Below are positions 1-5,038 of a stretch of 5,038 nucleotides of DNA, piece after piece. The notes beneath the pieces are model-generated. The model saw only the letters and a list, made by a program, of their open reading frames with translations, made no database searches and was not told where the DNA came from. This stretch comes from an uncultured Streptococcus sp. GTDB lineage: Bacteria > Bacillota > Bacilli > Lactobacillales > Streptococcaceae. Location: the NCBI GenBank assembly GCA_905373305.1, contig CAJPSM010000090.1, positions 1 through 5,038 of the forward strand, read 5' to 3'. The translations under genes were made by a program, and so were the position numbers. Numbering within the stretch: position 1 is the stretch's first letter; each line of letters begins with the position of its first letter.

Positions 1-97
1 TCTAGTTTTGATTGCTATTATACCATTTTTTCAGAAAGAAAAAAACTCTTATCCTCCAATCCTTCGAATTTTGCTCTTTAGTCGAAACTGATTAGTA
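1..97. other. Intergenic region downstream of prsA
   Basis: This stretch between the left edge and the prsA terminator holds no convincing coding sequence on either strand. It is AT-rich. The only element I can support is a minus-strand extended -10 promoter near 17-25, listed separately. A short TTCGA/TCGAA inverted pair (63-67 and 82-86) flanks a 14-nt spacer, but it is too weak to call a structured RNA. Confidence 0.6.
17..25 (-). promoter_or_regulatory. Extended -10 promoter facing out of the left edge
   Basis: Read on the minus strand, 25-17 is TGG-TATAAT: a perfect -10 hexamer with the TGn extension common in streptococcal sigma-A promoters. No good -35 is visible at 16-18 nt spacing, where there is only a T-rich tract, so recognition would rest on the extended -10. 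Transcription would start around position 10 and serve a gene beyond the left edge. It lies just past the prsA terminator, which fits the start of a new transcription unit. Confidence 0.5.
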
Positions 98-98
98 A

Positions 99-131
99 AA
101 AATACAAACTTCAAGACAAAGTTTGTATTTT
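99..131 (-). terminator. prsA intrinsic terminator, probably bidirectional
   Basis: A perfect 13-bp inverted repeat (99-111 pairing with 119-131, arm AAAATACAAACTT) encloses a 7-nt loop at 112-118. It begins 7 nt beyond the prsA stop codon. On the minus strand the second arm runs into a T tract, seen as A97-A102 on the plus strand. On the plus strand the right arm is followed by CTTTTTTT (132-139), so the hairpin could also stop transcription arriving from the left. The stem is AT-rich but long and free of mismatches. Confidence 0.85.
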
Positions 132-137
132 CTTTTT

Positions 138-1091
138 TTATTCTGCTGATGAGCTACTGCTTGAGCTTGAGCTTGAGTTTGAGTCTGCACCACCAACGTA
201 TTGAGCAAAGATATTTTGGAAAACAGGATCTTTCACTTTAATATTTGCAGCTTGGAATTCTTTTCCGATGACACTTTGAACGAAGGATGAATCGTTTTGT
301 TTCTGAGCCAGGATGACCGTTTTCAATTTTTCTTTGTAGTCATCTAAGTTTGATGATTTTTCTGTTTTCTTAGTTAGCTTAATAATGTAGTATTGAGTAC
401 TGTAAGCTTGTGTTCCAGTCGCTGTGATAACATCAGAGACACCATTTACATCCAAGGCAAAAGCAGCCTTCTTAACTTGTTCTGGAAGTTCTGTAGAAGC
501 AGAGTCAAAAGTGATCTCTCCACCATTTTCTTTTGTCTTGTCATCGTTAGAGTTGTCTTTTGCCAACTGAGCAAAGTCAGCTCCTTCAGCTTTTGCCTTT
601 TCAAGAACTTCTTTTGCCTTGTCTTCATTATCCATGCGGATGATTTGTGCTGTTACATCGGGTGTGTAAGCTTCGAAAGCCTTTTGGTAAGCTTCGTCAG
701 TCAGTTCATTTTCTGCTGCTTTCTTAACTGCCAATTCAACCAATTTGCTGGTGCGAATTTGAGCTTTACGAGTCTCAGGAGTCATTCCTGCACGTTGAAG
801 TACACTTTGATAGCTATCACCGTATTTCTTCTGCTCTTCAGCAACAGCATCATCCACTTCTTTATCAGTTACCTCTGAACCATATTGTTTTTCAAAAACT
901 TTTTCAATGGCCATATTAAGCAAAACTTGTTGCGCAGTTGGGTTATTTTTGACTTGTTCATAAAATTGATGCTCAGTAACGACATCACCCTTCATACTGA
1001 TGAGGTCAGCCCCTTCAGAACTTTTTGAACAAGCAGCCAAAGTCGCTACTGATAATAAGGTAATGGCTCCTGCCAATAGTTTTTTCTTCAT
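138..1091 (-). CDS. prsA: Foldase lipoprotein PrsA (PpmA), parvulin-type
   Basis: Extracytoplasmic chaperone/foldase lipoprotein, thought to help secreted and surface proteins fold after translocation. The 317-residue product begins with a lipoprotein signal peptide: MKKK, a hydrophobic stretch at about 5-20, and lipobox L18-A19-A20-C21, with C21 the lipidation site. An N-terminal chaperone region (about 25-140) precedes a parvulin-like domain at about 143-241 that includes the GG at 190-191. A helical segment and a low-complexity tail follow, with ten serines in a row before A-E. The two histidines typical of catalytic parvulins appear to be Q149 (in AQII) and Y235 (in QYYII), so prolyl isomerase activity is doubtful and a chaperone role more likely. 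The start is fixed by the signal peptide and GAAGGAG 6 nt upstream. Sequence and length match pneumococcal PpmA as I remember it. The 65-nt upstream gap holds a promoter and a CiaR-like box; a terminator follows. Confidence 0.95.
   Translation of the reverse strand: MKKKLLAGAITLLSVATLAACSKSSEGADLISMKGDVVTEHQFYEQVKNNPTAQQVLLNMAIEKVFEKQYGSEVTDKEVDDAVAEEQKKYGDSYQSVLQRAGMTPETRKAQIRTSKLVELAVKKAAENELTDEAYQKAFEAYTPDVTAQIIRMDNEDKAKEVLEKAKAEGADFAQLAKDNSNDDKTKENGGEITFDSASTELPEQVKKAAFALDVNGVSDVITATGTQAYSTQYYIIKLTKKTEKSSNLDDYKEKLKTVILAQKQNDSSFVQSVIGKEFQAANIKVKDPVFQNIFAQYVGGADSNSSSSSSSSSSAE
159..182 (-). repeat. Hexanucleotide repeat coding the PrsA serine tail
   Basis: On the plus strand GCTTGA occurs three times in tandem (159-176), followed by a one-base variant GTTTGA (177-182). 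On the coding strand this gives alternating TCA and AGC serine codons, the last unit carrying an asparagine. It makes up most of the polyserine tail. Because the unit is six bases, slippage would lengthen or shorten the tail two residues at a time without shifting the frame. Confidence 0.8.
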
Positions 1092-1106
1092 GTTTACTCC
1101 TTCTAT

Positions 1107-1117
1107 GGTAAGTTACC
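1107..1117. promoter_or_regulatory. Small palindrome in the prsA leader
   Basis: GGTAA-G-TTACC is an 11-nt dyad (5-bp arms, 1-nt centre) between the predicted prsA -10 and its ribosome binding site. The centre is too short for a normal RNA hairpin, so if functional it would more likely be a DNA-level protein site. No known regulator motif was recognised. Chance occurrence in AT-rich DNA is quite possible. Confidence 0.2.
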
Positions 1118-1123
1118 TTCTCT

Positions 1124-1155
1124 ATTTTACTAAATTGTCTTAAATTTTTCTAAAA
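1124..1155 (-). promoter_or_regulatory. prsA promoter with CiaR-type direct repeat
   Basis: On the minus strand, 1155-1139 reads TTTTAG-AAAAA-TTTAAG. This matches the CiaR response-regulator repeat (NTTAAG-N5-WTTAAG) with one mismatch in the first half and a perfect second half. Nine nt further on is the -10 hexamer TAAAAT (1129-1124). The repeat sits where a -35 would be, and no good -35 is present, as expected of a promoter activated by CiaR. I recall ppmA being listed among directly CiaR-controlled pneumococcal genes, which supports the call. The start would lie near 1117, giving a leader of about 25 nt. The element begins directly after the methyltransferase stop codon. Confidence 0.6.
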
Positions 1156-1156
1156 A

Positions 1157-1870
1157 TCATTCACTCTCAGGAAGTTGGATATCTGCTACATTCTTTCGTA
1201 GCATGAGAATGCCGTCTCCAAGCGGAACTAGAGTCGCTGTTAAATCTGGATTATCCAAAGTTGCTTTGAAAAGTCTTTGTAATCCCTTATAGATTGTACG
1301 TTGACCACGACGGACTTCCATGATATCCTTGGCAACATCGCCTCCTTGGAAAATATCATCCAAAACTACTACTCCACCAACTTCCAAGTGTTTGAGGATT
1401 TCTGGTAGAAAGATGATGTACTTGGACTTGGCCGAATCCATAAAGACAAAATCATAAGTTTCTGTCAAGGTTGACAGGACATCGACTGCATCTCCCTCCA
1501 GGAGGGTGATTTGCTTGCGGCTGTCAAACTGAGCAAAGTTTTCCTTGGCGAAGCCGATCATCTCAGGATTACGGTCAATCGTTGTAATCTTGGCATTTGG
1601 CACATGTTCCGCCATCAAGAGGGCTGAAAAGCCAATAGCTGTCCCAATTTCCAAAATGTTCTTGGGCTGCATGGTCTCCATGAGAAAACGGAAGTAGGCA
1701 ACTGTTTCATGGGGAATAATGGGAATATTTTCCTTGCGAGCGAAGATCTCCAATTCTTTCAAAGAACCTGTCACCTGCTTTTGACGCTGGCGCATGAGCT
1801 CTACGATTTCTTCCTTGACGACGGGACGACGCATGTTATGGTTGGCATTTTTACTGTATGACTCTACCAT
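1157..1870 (-). CDS. SAM-dependent O-methyltransferase, YrrM/TrmR-like
   Basis: Class I, COMT/CCoAMT-type methyltransferase (O-methyltransferase family 3), cytoplasmic, 237 residues. Visible motifs are the SAM-binding loop E74-I-G-T-A-I-G80, an acidic residue ending the second strand (D99 in TIDR), G126-D127, and D145 in FMDSAKSKY with the D171-D172 pair in VVLDD. The last two are where this family binds its divalent metal. The Bacillus homologue YrrM (TrmR) methylates 5-hydroxyuridine at tRNA position 34 to 5-methoxyuridine; I infer the same activity here from family resemblance, but substrate assignment is uncertain in this family. The ATG at 1870 lies 1 nt past the pepF stop with no strong ribosome binding site, so translation is probably coupled to pepF. 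A second Met at residue 13 (ATG at 1834) also lacks a good site. No terminator separates it from pepF. Confidence 0.9.
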   Translation of the reverse strand: MVESYSKNANHNMRRPVVKEEIVELMRQRQKQVTGSLKELEIFARKENIPIIPHETVAYFRFLMETMQPKNILEIGTAIGFSALLMAEHVPNAKITTIDRNPEMIGFAKENFAQFDSRKQITLLEGDAVDVLSTLTETYDFVFMDSAKSKYIIFLPEILKHLEVGGVVVLDDIFQGGDVAKDIMEVRRGQRTIYKGLQRLFKATLDNPDLTATLVPLGDGILMLRKNVADIQLPESE

Positions 1871-1871
1871 C

Positions 1872-3674
1872 TTAAGCTAATCCCAATTTTTCAACAAGGG
1901 CTTCAAACTCATTCAAACGGCGTTCAAAGACTGCAAAGGCGTCGTTGAGGTAGTCTTCTTTTTCCATATCCACTCCCGCTTTTCTCATGACATTAAGCGG
2001 ATAGTCAGACTTACCAGCCTTGAGGTAGTCGATATAGCGGTCACGGTCTTCCTGACTACCATGGACAATCTTCTCAGCCAAGGCTGAGGCTGCTGCAAAA
2101 CCAGTCGAATACTGGTATACATAGTAGTTATAGTAGAAGTGTGGAATGCGCGCCCACTCGTATTGGATCTGAGGATTGTCTTCCTTGCTGAGTCCATAGT
2201 ACTCTTGGTTCAAGTCAGCGTAGAGTTTATTAAGGAAATCACTTGTCAAGACTTCCCCATTTTGGTCTGCTTGGTGGATAGCATGTTCAAACTCAGCGAA
2301 TTGAGTTTGACGGAAGACTGTTCCACGGAAACCGTCCAAGAAGTTATTAAGGATAGCAAAGCGAGTTGCATCGTCTTCTACTTCTTCCAACAATTTCTCC
2401 GTCAAGATATTTTCATTGGTTGTCGAAGCAATCTCAGCCAAGAAAATCGAGTAATCTCCGTAAACATAAGGTTGAGTTTCACGAGTATAGCTAGAGTGCA
2501 TACTGTGACCAGTTTCGTGTACTAGAGTAAAGAGATTGTCTAAGTTATTCTGCCAGTTAAGAAGCATAAAGGCATTTGTATCGTAAGAACCACCAGAGTA
2601 GGCACCAGAACGCTTGCCTTGGTTTTCATAGACATCAATCCAACGCTCACTGAAGGCACGTTTGACACGGCTCAAGTAATCCTCCCCCAAGACTGCCAAA
2701 GCTTCTTCTGCCTTTTTCAAGGCTTCTTGGTAGGTAAAGCTATAATCTACAGAAGAAAGTGGTGTGTAGACATCGTACATCTTGAGGTCGGAAATTCCCA
2801 AGATTTTAGAACGAAGGTTAAGGTATCGATGCAAGAGTGGCAAGTGCTTGCGAACTGCTGCTACCAAATTGTCATAGACACTCTCTGGAACAAAGTTTGC
2901 TGCGAGGGCTGCATGGCGAGCACTCTTATAGTTGCGAACTTTTGCGCGGTAGTTTTGCACTTTAACATTTGTCTGCAAAGTCTTAGCATAAGTGTGTTGG
3001 AATTGCTCGTATGTCGCATAAAGGGCTTCATAGGCACCACGACGCACTTCACGGTTTTTAGACTCCATCAAACGGATGTAAGTACCGTGTGAGAGTTGTA
3101 CTTCATTGCCTTCGTCATCAAGCACGTATGGGAAGCTAATATCCGCATTGTCCAAAATAGCGAAGGTTTCACTAGCAGCGCCAAAGATTTCTCCTGCTCC
3201 AGCAAGCAATTCTTCCTCACGTTGCGAAAGAACATGATCTTTCTTCTGCAAGAGCTTGTCAAAAAAGTGCTTGTAAACTTGGAGTTTTGGTTGAGCTTCT
3301 AGAAAGGCCGCATACTGCTCTTCGCTAATCTCCATAAACTCAGGTTCATAGAATGCAAAGGCTTGTTCTAACTGACTGTATAGGGTCATTGCCTTAGCAT
3401 AGTACTCTTGATACTTGGCCTCACGCGTGTCCTGGTCATTTTTCATATGCGCATAGACATAAAGCTTTTCAACTTGGCGTTCCAAGTCAAGTGAGAATTC
3501 TGTAATCTCAAGCAAACTGTCTGCGCCATCCAAGAGATGCCCCTCATACTGGGCTGCTGTTTGTACTTTTTCAGTTAAGTCTTTCAAGGCTTCTTCCCAA
3601 GCCTGATCTGTTGGGTAGATTGTTGAAAGATCCCATGTATCTTTTTCATTTATTTCATGTCGTTGTAATACCAT
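1872..3674 (-). CDS. pepF: Oligoendopeptidase F (M3 zinc metallopeptidase)
   Basis: Cytoplasmic zinc endopeptidase that cuts short peptides, for example those imported by oligopeptide transporters; streptococcal members are also named PepB. The 600-residue length is normal for the family. The N-terminal helical domain starts with DTWDLSTIYPT, typical of PepF. The catalytic domain carries the M3 zinc site: H386-E-T-G-H390 (within LVHETGHSMHS) supplies two histidine ligands and the general base E387, and E414 in FLAEIASTTNE is the expected third ligand. C-terminal signatures such as ARIPHFYYNYYVYQYSTG are intact. There is no signal peptide. The start is well set by GGAGGA at 3685-3680, 5 nt from the ATG. 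It lies 18 nt after coiA and 1 nt before the methyltransferase gene. A possible internal promoter overlaps the end of coiA. Confidence 0.97.
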   Translation of the reverse strand: MVLQRHEINEKDTWDLSTIYPTDQAWEEALKDLTEKVQTAAQYEGHLLDGADSLLEITEFSLDLERQVEKLYVYAHMKNDQDTREAKYQEYYAKAMTLYSQLEQAFAFYEPEFMEISEEQYAAFLEAQPKLQVYKHFFDKLLQKKDHVLSQREEELLAGAGEIFGAASETFAILDNADISFPYVLDDEGNEVQLSHGTYIRLMESKNREVRRGAYEALYATYEQFQHTYAKTLQTNVKVQNYRAKVRNYKSARHAALAANFVPESVYDNLVAAVRKHLPLLHRYLNLRSKILGISDLKMYDVYTPLSSVDYSFTYQEALKKAEEALAVLGEDYLSRVKRAFSERWIDVYENQGKRSGAYSGGSYDTNAFMLLNWQNNLDNLFTLVHETGHSMHSSYTRETQPYVYGDYSIFLAEIASTTNENILTEKLLEEVEDDATRFAILNNFLDGFRGTVFRQTQFAEFEHAIHQADQNGEVLTSDFLNKLYADLNQEYYGLSKEDNPQIQYEWARIPHFYYNYYVYQYSTGFAAASALAEKIVHGSQEDRDRYIDYLKAGKSDYPLNVMRKAGVDMEKEDYLNDAFAVFERRLNEFEALVEKLGLA

Positions 3675-3692
3675 AAGATTCCTCCATCCTTT

Positions 3693-4649
3693 CTATTTTA
3701 CCATATTTCTTGAGAAATATAAGTGATAAAAGGCTGGTGGATAGAGCTTTTGGCGATTATTTTTCGGATTTTTTTGATAGTATGCCTGAAAATTTCTATA
3801 ATAGCTAGTCAGATCCGTTTCAATCTGCAAAAAATCACCTGATGCTATCGGTCTGACCTGGGGATACCAGTCGTCCAGTTGACGGTTTAATAGATTGTCT
3901 CCTTGCTGATAGGCCTCCTCCTGCTTCTTCATCCAGTAAGGCGTTTGGTAGTACAACTGCTGACGAATGTAGTGACAGATAGATGAATCTTGTACAACTG
4001 CAAAATGAGGCAGTTTTTGTTTTTGATAAGGAAATCGTAGAATTTCCAAGAGATTTCCTTGGCCATAGGGAAATTCCTTGACCTGAAAATGAAGCTTGCC
4101 ACGTAGATCCTGATGCAGAAGATATTTGAGTCTCAAAATTTTCCTTTTGAGATCCAGTTCCCAAACATAGAAACCCATATTTTGACTAAAATAGAGAACC
4201 CCCCTTTGCAGTTTTGTAAGTCGCTCTTTTAACCAGAGTTTTTCTCCCAGTAGCCAGATAACTTGGTAGCCCTGACTACGGTAGCCTTGACTTCTATCGC
4301 ATAAAAGCTTTTGAGACAAGGGACTGCACTGGACCTCCAGAGCTAGTTTTTCATTTACGAGAACATCCGCAATCTGCTGAATAGTGGGCAGACTATATTC
4401 TACGGCAACCTGATTGTCCTTCTTGGCCCAGTGATAAAGGGCCTCTTTGTTGCCCAAGTGTTCTGAACTTTCATTCTCAAAAATGGCCATACAATCTCTT
4501 AAAGATTCATGAGCAAAATGCGTTCGCATGCTCTGTCCTTGACGTAATCGCAGTCCGCCTCCACAGGCTGGACAGGTATAAGCCTGCTTTGTCACGTCTT
4601 TTTCAAGGGCATTTACCAAATTTCCCTTGCTATCTCTGGCTACAAACAT
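3693..4649 (-). CDS. coiA: Competence protein CoiA
   Basis: Late competence protein needed for efficient transformation. It acts after DNA uptake and is linked to processing or recombination of incoming single-stranded DNA with RecA and DprA. The 318-residue product has the CoiA layout. An N-terminal zinc-ribbon-like region carries C26-P-A-C29, H44-F-A-H47 and C53. The nuclease-like core follows, with E84, then D95 in QQIADVLV and E105-V-Q107 in ALEVQCS, the D...ExQ form of a PD-(D/E)XK site. The SQGYQVIWLLG segment (about 124-134) is also typical of CoiA. The C-terminal part is helical and rich in Tyr and Gln. The start is supported by AAGGAGG at 4662-4656, 6 nt upstream, and by the cin-box just beyond it. 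A terminator separates it from the gene upstream; pepF follows after 18 nt. Confidence 0.95.
   Translation of the reverse strand: MFVARDSKGNLVNALEKDVTKQAYTCPACGGGLRLRQGQSMRTHFAHESLRDCMAIFENESSEHLGNKEALYHWAKKDNQVAVEYSLPTIQQIADVLVNEKLALEVQCSPLSQKLLCDRSQGYRSQGYQVIWLLGEKLWLKERLTKLQRGVLYFSQNMGFYVWELDLKRKILRLKYLLHQDLRGKLHFQVKEFPYGQGNLLEILRFPYQKQKLPHFAVVQDSSICHYIRQQLYYQTPYWMKKQEEAYQQGDNLLNRQLDDWYPQVRPIASGDFLQIETDLTSYYRNFQAYYQKNPKNNRQKLYPPAFYHLYFSRNMVK
3695..3703 (-). promoter_or_regulatory. Possible internal extended -10 promoter for pepF
   Basis: On the minus strand, 3703-3695 reads TGG-TAAAAT, an extended -10 motif overlapping the last codons of coiA. No clear -35 is present at 17 nt. Just upstream is a near-perfect palindrome at 3703-3720 (ATATTTCT and AGAAATAT around a 2-nt centre), which could be an operator or simply AT-rich coding sequence. 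If used, transcription would start near 3688 with a leader of about 14 nt, short but enough to hold the GGAGGA site. It would free pepF and the methyltransferase from dependence on competence-induced coiA transcription. Confidence 0.3.
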
Positions 4650-4655
4650 GGACTA

Positions 4656-4662
4656 CCTCCTT
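4656..4662 (-). promoter_or_regulatory. Strong coiA ribosome binding site
   Basis: AAGGAGG on the minus strand, 6 nt before the coiA ATG, is a near-ideal Shine-Dalgarno sequence. It fixes the start at 4649. Together with the cin-box 8 nt upstream it implies a very short leader, which suits rapid induction during the brief competence period. Confidence 0.8.
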
Positions 4663-4670
4663 TTCTTTTC

Positions 4671-4678
4671 TATTCGAA
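4671..4678 (-). promoter_or_regulatory. SigX/ComX cin-box (com-box) of coiA
   Basis: On the minus strand, 4678-4671 is TTCGAATA, a 7-of-8 match to the streptococcal late-competence promoter element TACGAATA recognised by the alternative sigma factor ComX/SigX. It is 21 nt upstream of the coiA ATG and is followed by the ribosome binding site, which is where a cin-box is expected. coiA is a known ComX-dependent late gene in streptococci, so position and gene identity support the call despite the A-to-T change at the second base. Confidence 0.75.
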
Positions 4679-4686
4679 AAAGAAGT

Positions 4687-4711
4687 AAAAAAGACTGGAA
4701 TTTCAGCCTTT
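4687..4711 (-). terminator. Intrinsic terminator after the Card1-like gene
   Basis: On the minus strand an AAAGGCTG / CAGTCTTT stem (right arm 4704-4711, left arm 4690-4697; 8 pairs including one G-U) encloses a 6-nt loop. It continues into further T residues at 4689-4687. It lies 12 nt past the stop codon of the upstream gene and before the coiA promoter. It therefore probably insulates coiA from that gene. The stem is short and only moderately GC-rich, so termination may be incomplete. Confidence 0.65.
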
Positions 4712-4723
4712 CATATTGCTTTT

Positions 4724-5038
4724 TTACCTTTTAACTCTCTTAGAGTATTTTTTCAGCATGGGAATAAGATTTGGAATCTGCTCGTTTCTAATGACGAGCA
4801 CACCGTATTCCTGACAACGATTGGCATAAACAGGATTGATTTTTCCCGTACAAACTATCAACTTGAGGCAACTCTCCCCAGCAAAATGATTGGCATAGAC
4901 TTCTAGCTCATTGATGGCTTCAACTGATAAATCTGTCATCTTGCAGGAGATAAAGGTAATCGAGCGCCCCTTTCTCAGAATGACATCAATCTCATTTTGA
5001 ACATTATCCGCCTCTGGAAAGATGCCATTCCAATCAAT
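4724..5038 (-). CDS. Card1-like (DUF1887) nuclease domain, 3' part only
   Basis: The C-terminal 104 residues of a protein whose start lies beyond the right edge; the frame is open through 5038. The fragment looks like the restriction-endonuclease-like domain of DUF1887/Card1 (Can2-type) proteins. N-E-I-D-V (fragment residues 15-19) provides the core acidic residue D18. F-I-S-C-K (29-33) provides the lysine of the (E/x)xK motif, with serine where many nucleases have glutamate. A helix, INELEVYANHFAG, then LKLIVCTGKI and YGVLVIRN match the family's usual pattern of small-residue-rich helix, strand and final strand. Family members normally carry an N-terminal CARF domain that binds cyclic oligoadenylate and unleashes DNA or RNA cleavage in type III CRISPR immunity. 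That half cannot be seen here. Alternatives are another PD-(D/E)XK protein or a stand-alone DUF1887 gene. A terminator follows the stop codon. Confidence 0.7.
   Translation of the reverse strand: MDWNGIFPEADNVQNEIDVILRKGRSITFISCKMTDLSVEAINELEVYANHFAGESCLKLIVCTGKINPVYANRCQEYGVLVIRNEQIPNLIPMLKKYSKRVKR

Noticed and set aside
62..87. TTCGA/TCGAA inverted pair as a riboswitch, intergenic repeat element or cin-box
   Set aside because: Only 5 bp pair across a 14-nt spacer, no known streptococcal BOX/RUP pattern was recognised, and TTCGAATT matches the cin-box at only 6 of 8 positions.
393..878. 161-residue plus-strand open frame opposite prsA
   Set aside because: It is an antisense shadow of the well-supported prsA gene, Cys/Phe/Ser-rich, with no recognised domain and no convincing ribosome site.
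2139..3302. Several plus-strand open frames (128, 157 and 68 residues) and short minus frames opposite or inside pepF
   Set aside because: All lie within the clearly conserved pepF coding region, have shadow-like composition and show no family resemblance.
3703..3720. Palindrome at the end of coiA as a terminator
   Set aside because: It lies within the coding sequence, has a 2-nt centre, is AT-rich and lacks a following T tract on the minus strand.
3835..4164. 109-residue alternative-frame minus-strand ORF inside coiA
   Set aside because: It is contained in coiA in another frame, Ser-rich, with no motif; coiA accounts for the region.
4264..4308. RSQGY-RSQGY tandem pair in CoiA as a recent duplication
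   Set aside because: The two copies use different codons and, as I recall, the same residues occur in pneumococcal CoiA, so it is an old part of the family sequence, not a new repeat.
4589..4906. 105-residue plus-strand ORF spanning the coiA promoter and the Card1-like gene
   Set aside because: It runs antisense through the coiA start, cin-box and terminator and the tail of the next gene. No family similarity or ribosome site was recognised.
1..5038. CRISPR array, tRNA, rRNA or insertion sequence
   Set aside because: No regularly spaced repeats, cloverleaf sequences, rRNA motifs, transposase or terminal inverted repeats were seen in the window.

Overview
The window looks like a chromosomal segment from a Streptococcus of the mitis/pneumoniae/oralis group. 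The evidence is a run of proteins very close to what I remember of pneumococcal PpmA/PrsA, the O-methyltransferase, PepF/PepB and CoiA, in the same order. AT-rich intergenic DNA, GGAGG ribosome binding sites and extended -10 promoters (TGn-TATAAT) also fit. I recall the pneumococcal PpmA sequence as similar but clearly not identical, so a mitis/oralis-type commensal is more likely than S. pneumoniae itself. This species call is from memory, not a search.

All five genes lie on the minus strand, so transcription runs from high to low coordinates. (1) 5038-4724: the 3' end of a gene entering from the right edge. It encodes the C-terminal nuclease domain of a DUF1887/Card1-like protein and ends at an intrinsic terminator (4687-4711). 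(2) 4649-3693: coiA, late competence, behind a near-consensus SigX/ComX cin-box (4671-4678). (3) 3674-1872: pepF, an M3 oligoendopeptidase, 18 nt after coiA, with a possible internal promoter. (4) 1870-1157: a SAM-dependent O-methyltransferase of the YrrM/TrmR type, 1 nt after pepF and probably translationally coupled to it. (5) 1091-138: prsA (ppmA), a surface foldase lipoprotein with its own promoter and a CiaR-type direct repeat. It ends at a strong terminator (99-131) that should work in both directions. Positions 1-97 contain no gene, only a promoter pointing out of the left edge.

coiA-pepF-methyltransferase can be read as one transcription unit joining a competence protein, a cytoplasmic peptidase and a probable tRNA-modifying enzyme. 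prsA appears to be a separate unit under cell-envelope stress control. The least ordinary item is the partial Card1-like gene. Members of that family are usually cyclic-oligoadenylate-activated effectors of type III CRISPR systems, but no CRISPR array or cas gene is visible here. Whether it belongs to a defence system can only be settled from sequence beyond the right edge.
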